DNA of 64,000 nucleotides from Haematococcus lacustris (lineage: Eukaryota > Chlorophyta > Chlorophyceae > Chlamydomonadales > Haematococcaceae): contig JASKMD010000029.1 of NCBI GenBank assembly GCA_030144725.1, forward strand, positions 7,451,070 through 7,515,069. The letters run 5' to 3'. This document shows, piece by piece, positions 1 to 12,689 of this stretch; within the stretch, counting starts at the first letter, position 1; every line of letters begins with the position of its first letter. A model generated the notes under the pieces. It worked only from the letters and a program-made list of their open reading frames with translations, was not told where the DNA came from and did no database searches. A program made the translations under genes and the position numbers.

Positions 1-68
1 GGGGGAGACAAGTGGCATGGGGTTGCACCCACGTCATTAGTGCCATCTGCACACTGGGCTGAAGTGCT

Positions 69-682
69 AGGCCGCCACTGAGGTCCTCAGAGGCCCTGCG
101 CTGCCCAGGCTGTCTGTCCCTGGCGTGGCTGTATACCTTGGCTGCTGCACTTAGTAATCCGTCACACAACCGTATATTGTCACGGAAATTCCTAGGCACC
201 ACAGCCATGCAGGTGGCTGGACAGGGACTGCAATGCAGCATTGAACATGCAGCGCATTGGGGAGAGCAGGTGGCGTCCACTGGAGCTGTGCTACTGGCCA
301 GACCAGGGAGCTCTGCCAGCCAAGGGCAAGGAGTACCCTGGCCTGGGCTACAAGCGGGTGCGAGACAAGCCACCCAAGGCCCAGGAGCAGCAGCAACAGC
401 CTGCTGAGGCACAGTAATGTGTGTGTCCCCCCATCTGAGCTGTCATCACCTTACAATTAGTGCATGTTTTGTCATGCCAACCCTACATCATAGCCCTCGG
501 GTCAGGCAATAGTGTAGGTGGTAGGCGGCTCATGTGCCATGTGCACTGGGTTTACTCCACACAGCCCAATAACACTGTTAGAGTCGGGTCTAGTTAGTGG
601 CTGCTAGTGGCTGCTAGTGGCTGCTAGTGGGTACTTCTGATCCGGCTCAAGTGGAGGCCATAGTGAGGGACAAGAGGGCTGC
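69..682 (+). mobile_element. Internally deleted Fanzor-lineage-A element (non-autonomous derivative)
   Basis: This short copy keeps both ends of the lineage A element and almost none of the gene. Position 69 to about 125 matches a FOP exon fragment also found upstream of the full copy at 32.6 kb. Then comes the common 5' end with its hairpin (about 155-182). A deletion joins this directly to the last coding part (about 207-417), which encodes the RuvC-III block DRDCNAALN and the tail [15 protein letters not shown], ending in TAA at 415-417. The 3' noncoding end follows (418-682), finishing in GAGGGACAAGAGGGCTGC. No nuclease can be made. It may lie in 3' flanking DNA of the FOP gene, which is transcribed the other way. 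Confidence 0.8.
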
Positions 683-1216
683 AACAAGCTACAAGGGTTA
701 CAAGAAGCTGCTAGACCTCCGGTCTGGGGCTCAGCAGCATTGCATTTACTTCACCACTGCATGCCCAAGGAGGCGAGTCTGGTCCTCAGTCTTGCATGGG
801 TCAGGTGGTAGGCAGCCACACAGGTGGATAGACCCCACACAACATGCCCCTCGAGCTGGAAGCCTAGCCCTACAAACGGTGTGTGTAAAGGGCAGGCCGC
901 ATGCTCAGCGCCACTCTGCTGTCTCTGCCAGGTCTGCGTCTTCAAACACCTGCATGGCATCACATGCTAGCTTTAGATACACACATGGGCACCATTCCAT
1001 TCCATCCTATGCCAGCCTCAAGTGTTCACATGGGCACCATTCCACCCCTTGCCCCTGCCTGATCCATGCTTCACAGCCACAGTGCCGCAATGCTCCTCAA
1101 CAAGCTCACAATCCTCTTGCAAGTCATTGGTGACTGGTGTGAGCACACTGCTGCGCCCTGCAAGCTTAATGCTAGGGAGTATGGACAACAGCCCTGCCAA
1201 ACTCTCTTACTTTGTC

Positions 1217-4200
1217 CAAGTCTTGAGAATTGTCTGAAGCGCACAGCCCTGTGTCGCGCAGGTCCATGCTCAAGCCCTTGCTGGCAAAGTACTTATGGGA
1301 CTGTGGGGCTTGGGCCCTGGCGCCAGCAATGCCAAGCTCATCTAGACTGCTGCGACTGCTTCCTTGATCTAGGTCCTCCTGCACCGAATGCAACAAGCAA
1401 AGCAACCGAGGCAGGTACAGGACAGCAGATGGCCCTATTTAGCGTCATGCCATGCACCTGCTCACACATGGGACATGGTGTACACTGTACAGTAGAGCCA
1501 CGCTCCCGTATCCCTCCCGCATGCTGGCTGTCCTGCGCTGAGTGCATGGCCATAGGACTAGCACCCTCCCTCACCCTCACCCCCTTCTCACCTCAGACAC
1601 CCACCCCTCACCCCACCCACCCCTCGCAGACCCCAGGCACCCCTCTCTTCACCTCACCCCCCACCCTCACCTCAGGCACCTCCGCTGCCAGATCCAGACT
1701 CTGGCTGTTGACACTGAACTCAGCATCATACACTCCGCCCCGCACTGACCGCAACCCGTCTGCAGTCCCTGAGCGGTGGGGTGGGACCCCTTGACCCGCC
1801 CCTTGCTTGCCAGCTGCCACTTGACTGCTGCTCTGTGCTGCACCACCGCCACTGGTGCTGCTTAGTCGCCGTTGTCTACCAGCAGCCGTAGGTCCAGCAC
1901 CTCCAGTGCTGGTGGTTGGGGTGGTGTTGTCAGGCAGGTCAATGTCGCCACTGCTGTCTGCACTGCTGCTGCTGCTGTGTATGCTGTACGAGTCGATGGT
2001 CAACAGGCCTGAAAGCATAGGCCACAAGGAAGGTGGTGGTAGTTCAGTTGGTGGTGGGCAGGGCATACGCCAGAAGCATGACAGCAGTGACCATCCCACT
2101 GCGGGGCCACAGGCCTGACAGCACAGGACCCAGGCTGTGCACACTGCCACCGTTGGTGGCATGTAGGGGCCACAGCAAGCAGCCAAGCAAAGGTGTTGCC
2201 CACCATGGTGGCTCTCATGCGGGCTCAGGCTCCTTTGACCTCAGCCTGACCACTGTTCATGCACTGGAAGCAGCATCACTAACCTGCCTTCCGTAGCTCT
2301 GCCTTGATGTCGTCGCTGTTCTGGCTGCTTTTCATGGCAGGCGGCGCAGCTCCCAAGGGACCAGACCTGCTGCCAGACAGGCCCTTCACCGAGCCCAGAG
2401 GTGCCAGAGGGGTCAGCTTGCTCAACTGCCCCCTGCTGGGCTGGCTCAGGGGTGCCAGCGGTTCTAGCTTGCTTGCGGTGGGCGGCCCTGCTGGGACGTT
2501 GGCTGCACAAGATACGCCAGGCAGGGTAGAGGTGGATAGATGATGAGTATACGTGTGTGGAGCTCAGCTGTGTGTGTATGACTTCTAGCTTAATATCATA
2601 CAGCATCAATAATGCTCATGTAATAGTGCTCATGTAAATGATTGCTTGGGTAAAGGTACAGTGGGGGGTGCAGAGAGGGTGCCTGCATAACGAAGCTAGG
2701 GGCTGCACACCTGGTCCTGGCCCACCATACCCATGTGCCACTATGCTTACACACGCGAACACAGTGCTTTGTCAACCCTGTAACCTGAGCTGCCCAGGGC
2801 TGGTTGGACACCATAACTTGGGCCCCACAAGGGGTGATGCTGCAAAGCCAGGACAAGCTGCACTGACACGCCGTGATGCACGTAACGCAGAGTGAAAAAG
2901 GCTTACCTGACTCGTCTGGATCTTCAGGATGGGCTGGCAGTTCCCCATCAAAGCTGAGGCCGCCACTGAGGTCCTCAGAGGCCCTGCGCTGCCCAGGCTG
3001 CCTGTCCCTGCTGGCTGCAAAGGGCGGAGGTGCCAGCCCTGCCAGCTCATGGCTGAACCCAAAGCTGCGGTCCCCGCTCATGTTCAGCTCCAAGGAGCGG
3101 TCCCTGTCGCCAGGGCTGTCCCCTGGGCTGTGAACGCCCAGGTTCTCCCCGCTGTCACTCATGCGGCGGGCATACGATGAGGTAGGGCCCGGGTGGCTGC
3201 GAGCCTCCTGCACAGGGAAGGGGGCAGAAACCTGCTGGATCGTTTGCAGGGAATCAAACCTCAGGCTGGGATATGGTGGAGCAGGGGCTGAGCCCATGGG
3301 AACAATGAGTCTGAGCTGAGCTGCTGACTGACTGAACCTGCATCAATCGACCGGATAACCTGCTTGCCAAGGCGGAGAAGAGCAGACCGCCACCTGTAGA
3401 GCTTGCCTCACGCTCACCTCATGTCGACTTCCATCGCTGCCTGTGGTGCGCATTGCCGTGTGCCTGGGTGGTCGGATGCGCCCAGGTCTGAAGCTGGAGC
3501 TGCTGAGCCCACTGTCGCTGAGCTCTCCATGGTCAGGCATGGCAGCCAAAGGGGGTGCTGGCAGGGGCTTGCCCGTGATGCTGGCCAGACTTGGCCCTGC
3601 TTGGCTTGGTAGCGTTGCTGTGGCAGGTGCTGGGCCGGGAGTGCTAGACTTGCGTGCCTACATGTCAGATAAGTAGTACGCAAACGGGAAGTATGTGACA
3701 TGGGATGTTGGTACATGTCCTATGTAGGCCCTGCTGTTTGCTTGTTGGTGTGATCCATGGTACCATATCACACTTCACGATTGTGGCATCTGGGATGCTG
3801 TGCCAGCCCAAATCACAGAGGCAGGGGCAGTGTACTTGGTACCTGCTATCTTGGCTCACCATGGCAGTAGCATAGTCTTCTTCATCGTCATCTTCAACTA
3901 ATGCTTCCGCGTCATCGAAGTCGTCATCAACCTGCACCAGTGTAAGCACTCTTGCTGCTGCCCTGCGCCCAACCACTTGCTGCCAACCTAACCGCGGCAG
4001 ACAGGCTAAACTTGGCAGTGTCTGCTGCTCATCGTGTCAAATCTAGGCCGTCACCCCATGGGTGGCCAGGCTTAAGTGGGCCAGACGCAAGTGGTTGGCA
4101 GCCACGCATATGAATACACCCCCCACATGTGCTGAACCCGCAGGCACCCACGCAAATGAGTAACCCCCTTTAGCACTGTCCCTGGTGGACAGCCGGTGAA

Positions 4201-6745
4201 AGTGTGAGCTAAGGTGGTGTGACGTGCAAGCCTACTCCTTCTCTCCTTCCAGGCAGGCCTGCCCAGGCCCGTACTTGGCAAAGCTGTGATAGTGCTTGCC
4301 CTGCCCTGTAACCTAGCCCTGTCACAGGGGTCAGGCAACAGCGTAGGTGGAAGACACCCACGTCATGTGCAGGACCTTCACTTTACCTGAGACAAAGCCA
4401 CCCCGAGTGAAGGTCCTACCAGGCTCCCTATGCATTGGCACGTGTTGCCCGCTTTAGTGATTAAGAAGGTGCGAGGGGAGTATGCAGGCTTAGCACAGGG
4501 CACTTACTTCAACCTCAGCGTCATCGGCGTAGGACTCATCACAGCCAGCTGCGGCTGTGGCGACTACTGTCTGCGTTGCTGCCTTGGTGGCCGGCTGGCT
4601 TGAGGCTGCAAGCACAAGGCGCCATGGAAAGTCTGCTTAGGCACTGCACCGCAGGAATGTCAAGAAAGGTAGTGGCTTAGGGTGAGGATGAGAGTGGTTG
4701 CAGCATGTCATGCTCTGCTCCTTTACGGAAGCAGGCAACTCCCAAAGCTATCAGTGTGCAGTTGTCCTGCATGACAACACAAAGATGTTCTCCCTCATCC
4801 CTCACCTGACGTAGCCTTGCCATAGGCTTGGGCCAAAGGCTTGGCTGTCTCATGTGCCTGATTAGGGAATGGCTTGGCCCCGTTTGTGGCAGCAGCTATG
4901 GGTCCTGCTGCAATCAGGCAAACACACCGACAAGCACCGATGTGCAAAGCATCCGGCATGTGCTGGGCAGGGCCAGACACGCGATGTAGCCCCTTTTACT
5001 TGCTCTGCCTGGAAAAGGATGTGATGGCCAGCGTGAGTGCACAAGAGCTGTTTCGCACCACAAAGAGACATGAGTGGTGCTAGTCACAGCATGGCAGCAG
5101 TGATGGAAGTGCGGATGTGTGATGACGCTCGGACAGTGGCAGTGGATATGACAAGCAGCCACACAATGGCACCACTGTGTGCGTGCCATGCCGACTGTGG
5201 CAGCTTTCCTTACGTTGTGTCCCATCAGCAGATGCAGCAGGGCCCTGTGCTAGCTTGGAAGGTGGCTCCAGGACATTGGCTGGCCCCTGCAGGCAGCATC
5301 ACACCTGTTGTTGTTGAAACTTGAGTCATCAGACCTTTTGTTACAAGGCCTTAACTGCACCCTGTCATCAGGGGAGGTCCAATGCTTGATTGACAGACTT
5401 GCAGGAAGGAGGTTGGGCAGTTGGACAACCCAACATTGTGCTCTCCTCTGTCGCATGTCCCCTCACTCATGCTGGGATGTTTTCAATGGATCAGGGTGGC
5501 TACTCAAAGGCTAGCACCTTTCAGGAGATGTGTTGCATGTGATGGAGGGTTGGCAGCTGCAGCTCATGCTAAGCTGTGGACTACTATTGCCACTCTGTAG
5601 GAAAGCTGCATGGCACCCTTATGATGCAAGTGCAGGTGCATGAGGGACTGCCCTAGATGGGTAGAGGGATACACGCCATAGCGTGAGCTGCGCATCACCT
5701 GTGTTGGCATACTGCCATGCTGCTGCACTGGATCAAGCGGGGCAAGGCTGCTGCGTGACAAGGGTTGCAAGGAAGACAAGCGGGCGGCTGAGGGGAGCGG
5801 GGCGATCCCTGCACAGCGCACGAAACTCAGAATGAGCTGACTGAGGTGGTAGACGTTAAGCACTGCTCCCATCTGCAGAAAAATGCAGATGGGAGCAGCT
5901 GGTGTGGATAGGTGCGGTTGGCCTGACCTTGTTGCTGGGCTGCTGCAGCAGACGGTGGTGATCCCTGCACCCTGTGGAGAAGAGCCATCAGCAGAGGTGC
6001 GTCCAGAGGCACATCGGTCATACCCTGTGGCCAAAGTAAGGCATGCAACTGTGAAGCACCGAGACACAGCCTCCTCTTGCCAGCCTCTTTGACAGCTGAG
6101 TGGCTTGTACTTACTCATGCTGTCCAGCAACGTGCCTGACACCAGCTGGGCAAGCTAAACCCACCAATTGTCGACCTAACTCAGAGCGACTTTTAAATGT
6201 GGGCATTGGTCCTATCTCAGGCTCATACACCTTGAGGGTAAATTCCAGACCTGCCCATTCCAGGAATTCTCTGACTAATGACATCAGCTGCAAGCCTGAG
6301 GGATGAAAGATAGCATGCCAACATTAGGTCACTCCATGTTTAACTAAACCTCACAGTGGCTGTTCCCACTGCTTTGTAGCACCTTCTGGACTGCTGGTAA
6401 GTGACTGTCTCTGAGGGTTGTCGGTCTTTTCCGTCAAGCCTGTATGAGTTACACAGCATCTACCGGTCAGCATGCTGTTCACGATGCAGTCAGCCATCAC
6501 TTGCTAGCTCACTGACCTGCATTGCCATTACTCTTTTCCTGCTCATCTATTGCCAGGAATACATGGGCACGTAGTTCTGCCTGCACAGCCAGCAAGTGCA
6601 GGCTATGAGAGGCTGCAGGTGCTAGGGAGCGAAGAGCCTGGTTCAGTCCTGCACTGAGCTCTACCTTGAGCCGTGACAAAACTCGCTTCTGCTCCAGCGC
6701 AGTTGCGACAAGCTCCTTGATGTCCTCCATAGATACATGCGCCAC
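1217..6745 (-). CDS. FOP: FOP/FGFR1OP (CEP43)-like centrosomal and basal-body protein, multi-exon
   Basis: FOP family proteins anchor centriolar/basal-body complexes and dimerise through an N-terminal LisH-type domain. The N-terminal exons join in phase on the minus strand: 6665-6745, 6517-6580, 6165-6295, 5928-6024 and 5699-5808. Spliced, they give MEDIKELVATALEQKRVLSR, then KAELRAHVFLAIDEQEK, then LVREFLEWAGLEFTLKVYEP and LGRQLGMTDVPLDAPLLMAL, which follow the human FOP N-terminal domain block by block. Downstream exons are low-complexity, acidic and Ser/Pro-rich: about 4511-4610, 3863-3935 (DDDFDDAEALVEDDDEEDY), 3420-3550, 2906-3211, 2294-2500, 1671-2010 and 1217-1377 (EDLDQGSSRSSLDELGIAGA). 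The N-terminal assignment is strong; the tail exon set, one or more missing exons between 4.8 and 5.7 kb, and the stop codon are not resolved. Confidence 0.85.
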
Positions 6746-6959
6746 CGGTAACTATTTACCCGCTAACAGGTGACCCCGGCACGTACTACACGTGCATGCT
6801 GTTTACCCTGTCCGGTCAAACTCGAGTCAACGCAGCCAAGACGACCGGGCACGATACCTCTTGCTGTGAAAGGCTCCCATGCAAAACCACTATCGGCAAG
6901 GTCGAGGTGAAAACTGAAAAGAGTGCCCTCTTTGAGTTAACCACCTGTAATTGAACCCC

Positions 6960-7256
6960 CTACGATAGGTAAACCTGTCTGTCTGACGACTGGACAGAAA
7001 ACAAAACTCGGACCGTACACTCCGACACACAGCCTGTCTTCAGCTGACTAGTCAGCTTAATGTCGGCCACTACATGCTCCACAACCTGTTTTTCATGCAA
7101 CGGGGCGCCCCTCAGGTACTTCTGGAAGAGCTTGCGTAAATCGACAGCCTTGTGCATACGCCGAGCAACAATGTCACCCATGATGGCTTTCTTATACACG
7201 TCATAATCTGCGGCTAGTGGACGAAGAGGAAGCCTGCGACAGCGGCACCCAATCAC
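6960..7256 (-). CDS. Unidentified small protein exon upstream of FOP
   Basis: An open frame of 98 codons looks coding rather than random. It has a charged, amphipathic composition (DYDVYKKAIMGDIVARRMHK, LFQKYLRGAPLHEKQVVEHV) with no low complexity, unlike its surroundings. I do not recognise the family. The frame opens at ATG 7256 and ends at 6960, about 215 bp upstream of the FOP start on the same strand. It could be a short gene, or part of a longer upstream gene whose other exons I could not find. The tail (from about residue 75) may be read-through into an intron, because it loses the helical pattern. Confidence 0.4.
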   Translation of the reverse strand: MIGCRCRRLPLRPLAADYDVYKKAIMGDIVARRMHKAVDLRKLFQKYLRGAPLHEKQVVEHVVADIKLTSQLKTGCVSECTVRVLFSVQSSDRQVYLS

Positions 7257-8020
7257 AAAGCAGGTGATGTGTGCACATGTCTAACAGGGAGCAACGGTTG
7301 ACGCATTGTTGAACATACCGAGTTAACATGTTTTTCTTTAGATTGCAAAGTGAACATTGAATATTTACTGAGCCTGTGCTTGCGTGGGAGTGCGGTGTAA
7401 CTGTTCATCAGGATCCCTCACCACCACCACCCAGGTCCGCTCTGCTGTGCATGCAGGCCAGGAGGACCAGTGGCTGCTGCACCCAGCCTTGAATCAGCAC
7501 CATGGCCCTCACTAGGGCCTTTATGGGCGTGGACCATAGGCGTGGACCCAGCCTTGACTGAGGGGATGGCAAGACTGTGAAGCCCTTGCAGCCCTGCCAG
7601 TCAGGCTGGACCAAGCACCCAGTAGAGGAGGTGAACAAGGTGTGTGAGCCCAGCGGCTGCCACAGGGTGTGGGAAAGAAGAGGAGTGTGGGCGAAGCTAC
7701 AAGTGGGGTCCATTACATATATATCATTACATTGCCAACCACGCCAGAAAACTGGGCCAATGCACAAACCAAACCAAAGGTTGTCAATGCTGCAGTGCCT
7801 CTCTCCCATCACGCAGTATGTCTACTCACCCTTACATGGCCATGGTCCTGCGCTACCACTAACCAAGTCTGACTGAGCCAGTATATTGGTTGGGTACTGG
7901 ACACATGTCCATGCAGCTGGAGGCTAGCTGTACAGCAGACGCGGGCATGGGGAGCACATGCCCCTGATCTCAAGTCATTGTCGTACCTGGTGATAACACG
8001 CCCCTCACACTATATACTGT
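7257..8020. other. Intergenic stretch, nothing recognised
   Basis: No credible coding exon, RNA gene or repeat boundary was seen here. The open frames present are short, overlap one another on both strands and have no domain-like content. Confidence 0.5.
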
Positions 8021-9480
8021 TCACAGCTTGGGAGCACTTCCTTCCCGCAGTTCCCTGCAACATGTTGCACCGAGGCATAGCCTCAGCTGAGTGGCACGCA
8101 CACGGCTGGCGCATGATGGGTGAAGAGGGGGAGGTAGCCAGACTCGCCTGAACTGACGCTGACGTCCGTAAACAAGCAGATGGCTGACAGGGCAGAGGTC
8201 ACTGCGCAGGGCAGCCAGTGACACAATGTTGGTCAGCAGGTTGAAGTGAAGCAGGTCAGCAGGCTGCCCCGCCCCGCTCACCCTGCCCATCCTCACACGC
8301 AGGCACTGCAGGCATGGGGGCTAGGGCAGCACCTCACACAGAGCAGCAAGCCCATGAGGACGGCACCACTCAGCTGTACACCCCCAGTTCTACAGGAGTA
8401 CCACCGTTGGCCCGCAGGTCTGGCAGCAGGATCTGGAGGATGAGGTGTGACACCAGGGCCGCTGAGGCAGGCACTCCAGGCGACATGTGACATGAGGTGG
8501 CAACGACAAGGCAGGGAGAGCAGCAGCAGGAGGCGTGTGCAGAGCTGCATAGGATGATGAGGCCCACCACAACAAACATGATGATCTTCATTTTGCCAGG
8601 TGCGTCCTACTGCCCAGCCCTGAGTGTAGGATGTGGCAAGGTGTGAGTGCTGTGAGGTAAGGTGTGTGGTGTGCAGCCATGTGGAAGTGGCAATTATACC
8701 GCGCAACAGCCGGTAAATGAATTGTGCATGCAGAGCTGAGCCCGCAGCCCTTACTTGAGCTGTACAGGCCAGTGAGGGTGGCGGACCGTATGGTCCTGGA
8801 GCGTGTAAGGCAGCCACAGTTCTGGAGTAGCAGGCAAGTCAGGCAGGCAACCAGGCTTGGGTCAAAGTAGGCAGGTCAGATTTTCATTCTCACAGACCAA
8901 ACCCTTGCACCTCATCCTCACACTCTTACACCCTCACATCCTCACAGGCATTGCTGCCAGGTGTTGCTGCCTTCACCCAGCTGCACGGTTTGCACAGGAT
9001 GGTGCAGTCCAGCAGGGCAGGGAGGAGCACTGGGAGCTTGGCACACCTGAGCAGTGTACAGGCATGCTGCCCTGCAGCAGGAGGGGGTGGTGGCCCCCTT
9101 GCTGAATGCTTGGTAAATGCCTTTTATCGGCAGCAAACCAAACAAGTTGACGGCTGACCCGTTTTCCACGGCCTTCCAGTCTGGGTGATCCTGCAGTCAA
9201 GGTGAAGGTGGTAGGTGTCCTGGGAGGTGTGATATGGACGCACACATGCCCCTTTGCATGCACGTTCAAGTGATTGAGTAGTTGAGATGATGCAAAACCG
9301 CATAGCATCATGGTGACGTCAGCTGACAGAGAGAATCTGGAGGCTGATCTAAACCCGTTGACGGCAGTATCATGGCTATGGCAACGCAAGGAAAAGCAAG
9401 CGAGCGTGGAAGTGGAGAGTCCATTGCATTCTAGTCTAGGCAGCTGAAGAACAACAGCTGCGGCAGCATCGACCTGTACC
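8021..9480 (-). CDS. Putative exons of an unidentified, possibly membrane-associated protein
   Basis: Several short minus-strand blocks look coding but could not be assembled. One near 8530-8591 starts MKIIMFVVVGLIILCSS, a strong hydrophobic segment. One near 8380-8480 reads SAALVSHLILQILLPDL. One near 8130-8270 reads ADLLHFNLLTNIVSLAALRS. One near 9090-9175 reads WKAVENGSAVNLFGLLPIKG and one near 9360-9480 reads VDAAAAVVLQLPRLECNG. The first three suggest membrane helices. No family is recognised, phases were not checked, and they may belong to more than one gene. Confidence 0.3.
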
Positions 9481-10012
9481 TGAGATTCAACTAATAGCAT
9501 TTGGCACCCCAAACCAGTTCTAAGGAATTGCAGCTGACATGGCCTTTGCTGCGGTTGACATTTAGCCTCAGCGGACGTACGGAGGGCAAAGGCAGGGGCA
9601 AAGGCATGGAAGGCAGGGGCAGTAGTGTAAGGGCAGAAGAGGTGCAGGAAGGATGCAGCTGGGGATTGGGTTTTGAGCATTGGGTGTTTAGGCCACATGC
9701 ACCCTTGGATGCACATGGGCAGATGCAGGTGGGCAGGTGGAAGGCTGGTAGGGCCAATGGGCTAGTGCTACCGGGGTGTGGTGCAGCAGGGCCAGGGCCA
9801 GCAGGGTCGAAGCTGGTGTGGAGTAGGGCAGCAGGTTCTTGTGGCAGCATGGTCAGGGCGTCAGGCTGCACACAGAGGCGTAAGGAGCAGCCGGGCAGAA
9901 GCAGCCAGGCAGGTAACAGCTGAATGCTTGTTCTTCTTAGGGAGGTGGGTAAGGGGCAGGGAGGCAGGTGCAGCAAGGGAGGGTTAGGGTGAGGGTAGCT
10001 GAACATGTGCAG

Positions 10013-11714
10013 CAGTGTTTTTTTTTTCATATGGCCTCTTTCCAATTTCATAGCACAAAGTGTCATGGCTCAGATTGGGACTGTCATGTTCATAGCGCGG
10101 CCCTATTGGGCTCCATAGCGCACAACAAAAATGTCAAATTACAGCAACAGGCCCAATCAAAGGCGGTAGCGCCCACGCACAGCAGCGTTATCCAGCCACT
10201 TGCAAATGGCACGCTCATATGGGAATGTGTCCAAATCAAATTGATTGCTGCTGAAGACATGGGCGCACACATTCAAGTGGCACTCTTGCAGCCTGTTGCG
10301 GGTGTCATCTTTGAGGTAAGCCATGGCTGAGAACATGCGCTCCTCCTCCACTGAGCCTGGTGTCATGACCAGAGCAAGCTCTGCCAGCTTGATGTACTCC
10401 AAGATGTCAGCCTTGGTGATGGGTTGGCCAGCCAAGTAGCGCCACAACTTGGTGGTCTCCATGGCTGGGTTGGCTGCTGCTCCACACGGTGTTCAGCTTG
10501 GCAGCGCATGACTTCCACAAATGCTGATTGCTGGGATAGCAGATAGCTTTTGCTGCTCCAACAAGGCTGGCGCCAGTTGGCAGTTAGCCAGGGTCGTGTC
10601 CATGCAGTACCGGGCCTTGACAATGGCCAGGCGCTCAAGGAAGTCTTCATCGCTGGGCTGCTTGTCGGCGTGTGGGCGTACACAACAGCCAGTCCTTTGG
10701 CATGCTCCGGTGGGAGGAAGCGGCTGTGTAGGTCACGTACCACAGCATCTGCTGTTGCTGCCAGCTCCTGCTTGGCACTGTCGACATGCTGCTGGAAGTC
10801 ACTGGCTGGCACTAAAGCAGCCCGGCGCCCTTTTGGGGGGATGGCGTACAGCTGCACCGGCTCACTGCCTAGCTCACTGCCTTCCTCCTCCTCCTCATTT
10901 TCACCAAACGTTGTCTCCATGTCTGCCTGCTGCCTACCTCCTCCTCATCCTCACTGTCATTGTCAGCCTCATCTGATTGCACTGTCATACTGCCACTCCC
11001 ATGCGGCTGCAATGCCAAATGGCCAGAGCCGTTGTACACCAGGCAGCTGCCAGGTCCTGCCACATTGGTGAAGGCTGTCAGCTCAGGAAAGTCCAGTGCA
11101 GAGAAGGGGGAGGGGCCTGAGTACATGGCAGTGATCTTGTTGGCCGTCAGGGCCACCTCCTGCATATGGTCCTCGACAAAGATGGCACGGCTTTGGCACA
11201 CAAGGTTGAGGCGGTTGAGTGAGCGGAGGATGGGCAAGAGCCCGCAGGCTGCCAAGAGAGTAGGGAGGTCTGTGAGGCTGTGTCAAAGTAGGACACCAAG
11301 GACCTGATGTCACGCACCAGCCGCTCTGCTGGCTTCCGCAAGCTCAGCCAACGGGTTGGCGCGGCCCGCCCTATCAGCTGACCCTTGAGCCCAAGGCTGT
11401 GGCAAAGCTGCTTGTACTTCTGGGTGCGGGCTGCAGAAATGCTGGTTGATGTTTTCCACAACTCTAGTAACCCTGGCTTGTAAGTAGGCACCATCGCTAT
11501 ACCCTCGGAGGGCACGGCCCTCAGCCATCGGGACTGCGGCGCTTATCCAAATTGCGGCTCTTAGCCGAGCTGCGGCTGCAGTACAAAGTTCGCTTTTTAT
11601 AACGCGATGCGCTATAGCACAGTCCGCAAGGGGTCCAATCCATAGCGCACGGAGCCCTCTGAAATGTCGCTTTTTATAGCGATCGCTATATATAGCGTTA
11701 AAAAAAAAACACTG
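10013..11714 (-). mobile_element. hAT DNA transposon with perfect 8-bp target-site duplication
   Basis: The 1,702-bp element begins CAGTGTTTTTTTTT at 10013 and ends with its reverse complement at 11714. It is flanked by an exact 8-bp direct repeat, ATGTGCAG, at 10005-10012 and 11715-11722. An 8-bp duplication and CAGTG termini are hallmarks of the hAT superfamily. Subterminal TAGCGC-type motifs recur near both ends (about 10095-10125 and 11600-11700), as expected for transposase binding sites. The strand given is that of the transposase relic inside. Confidence 0.93.
10157..11528 (-). pseudogene. hAT transposase relic with C-terminal dimerisation domain
   Basis: The strongest block is the hAT C-terminal dimerisation motif near 10160-10380: SVEEERMFSAMAYLKDDTRN followed by LQECHLNVCAHVF. 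Upstream pieces in other frames include TRWLSLRKPAERLVRDIRSL (about 11290-11390), SRAIFVEDHMQEVALTANKI (about 11150-11200) and an acidic stretch. At least three frame changes separate the blocks, and the N-terminal zinc finger and first catalytic aspartates are missing, so the copy cannot transpose on its own. Some of the frame changes could be introns; the deletion of the N-terminus cannot. Confidence 0.88.
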
Positions 11715-11889
11715 ATGTGCAGCCAGGTGTCAGTGGCCAGGTCAGTGCAGCAGGACAGGTACAGGTGGCAGGTTGCAGGTGCGGGGGTTTGGGGGTGGTA
11801 GGGCTGCAGCAGCAGAATAGGAGGCAGCTGGACTGTGATGCACAGTGTGCAACAGTCAGGAGCCAGGAGTGGCAGAATTTATATGTGAG

Positions 11890-12076
11890 GTGAGAAGTGT
11901 GACTCACCCAGGTCCAATTATTTCTCCATGCTGGTTGGGGCAGGCTTCGCAGCACGTTGTAGATCTGTGTGCGGCAGTGGATCTCCAGGCCTCTTGTTTG
12001 TGGCACACACTCGCGTTCCCATACAAAGAAGCTGGCTGCGCTCTTGTCTGCGCCCGGCACCAACACAACACGGCAC
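11890..12076 (-). CDS. Isolated coding-looking exon, family unknown
   Basis: The minus strand reads VLVPGADKSAASFFVWEREC followed by VPQTRGLEIHCRTQIYNVLR and SLPQPAWRNNWTWV. It has balanced composition and a plausible donor at the end (about 11905). I do not recognise it. It directly abuts the 296-bp duplicated block at 12077-12372, so it may be the downstream exon of whatever the duplicated block encodes. Confidence 0.35.
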
Positions 12077-12372
12077 AGCACAGCTGCAAGCATGAGGCCC
12101 CCACACTGCCAACTGTGGTACAGCCTGGCCCCACCCTCCCCCTGACACTTGCATCTGTAGCATGGGCTACTGGCCTTGCAGCAGGCCAGCCCAACCCAGC
12201 GTGCCATGCAACCCGTGCTGTGGATGGGACTAGCTGCTGTCCGACTTCTGCTGTCTGCTGGGCACCATGCGCGTAGTGCGCAAGCGCGCAACTCGGCGCG
12301 CGCAGTACCTACCCACAGCTGCGAGTCCGAGGATGATGAGTCCGAGGCCAAGCCACCTCCGCATTCTCTTGC
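12077..12372. repeat. 296-bp inverted duplication, arm 1
   Basis: This block reappears in reverse complement at 20399-20694, also 296 bp, with no difference I could find by eye. On the minus strand it encodes a short signal-anchor-like peptide beginning MRRWLGLGLIILGLAAVGRY and ending at a stop (CSS/DSS then TAG). The two arms enclose 8.0 kb holding Fanzor lineage A and B copies and the 4.4-kb DDE transposon. Confidence 0.9.
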
Positions 12373-12689
12373 ACTACGACAAACCAATGCAAGAGCTAAA
12401 GCGGCTCTGTGCCAATGCCAATGCAGGTGCAGCACAGGACTCCGCTACCAAGGAGGACGGTGTACCTGATAGCACATAGTATATCATGTGTCCGACAGGG
12501 GAAGCAGGAGAGCACTGGAGGGAACTGGTCATTCAGGTCACACTTGCTTGTGCATGATGTGTTGCACGATACCTGAAGGAAGGGTGGTGCAGTGAATACA
12601 GTTGCTGATCATCTGGCACCAGCTAGTATGCCATGCAAACGTCATCAGCGAACCCAGCAGCTAGACCGGATGACCAAATGACGTGAAAA

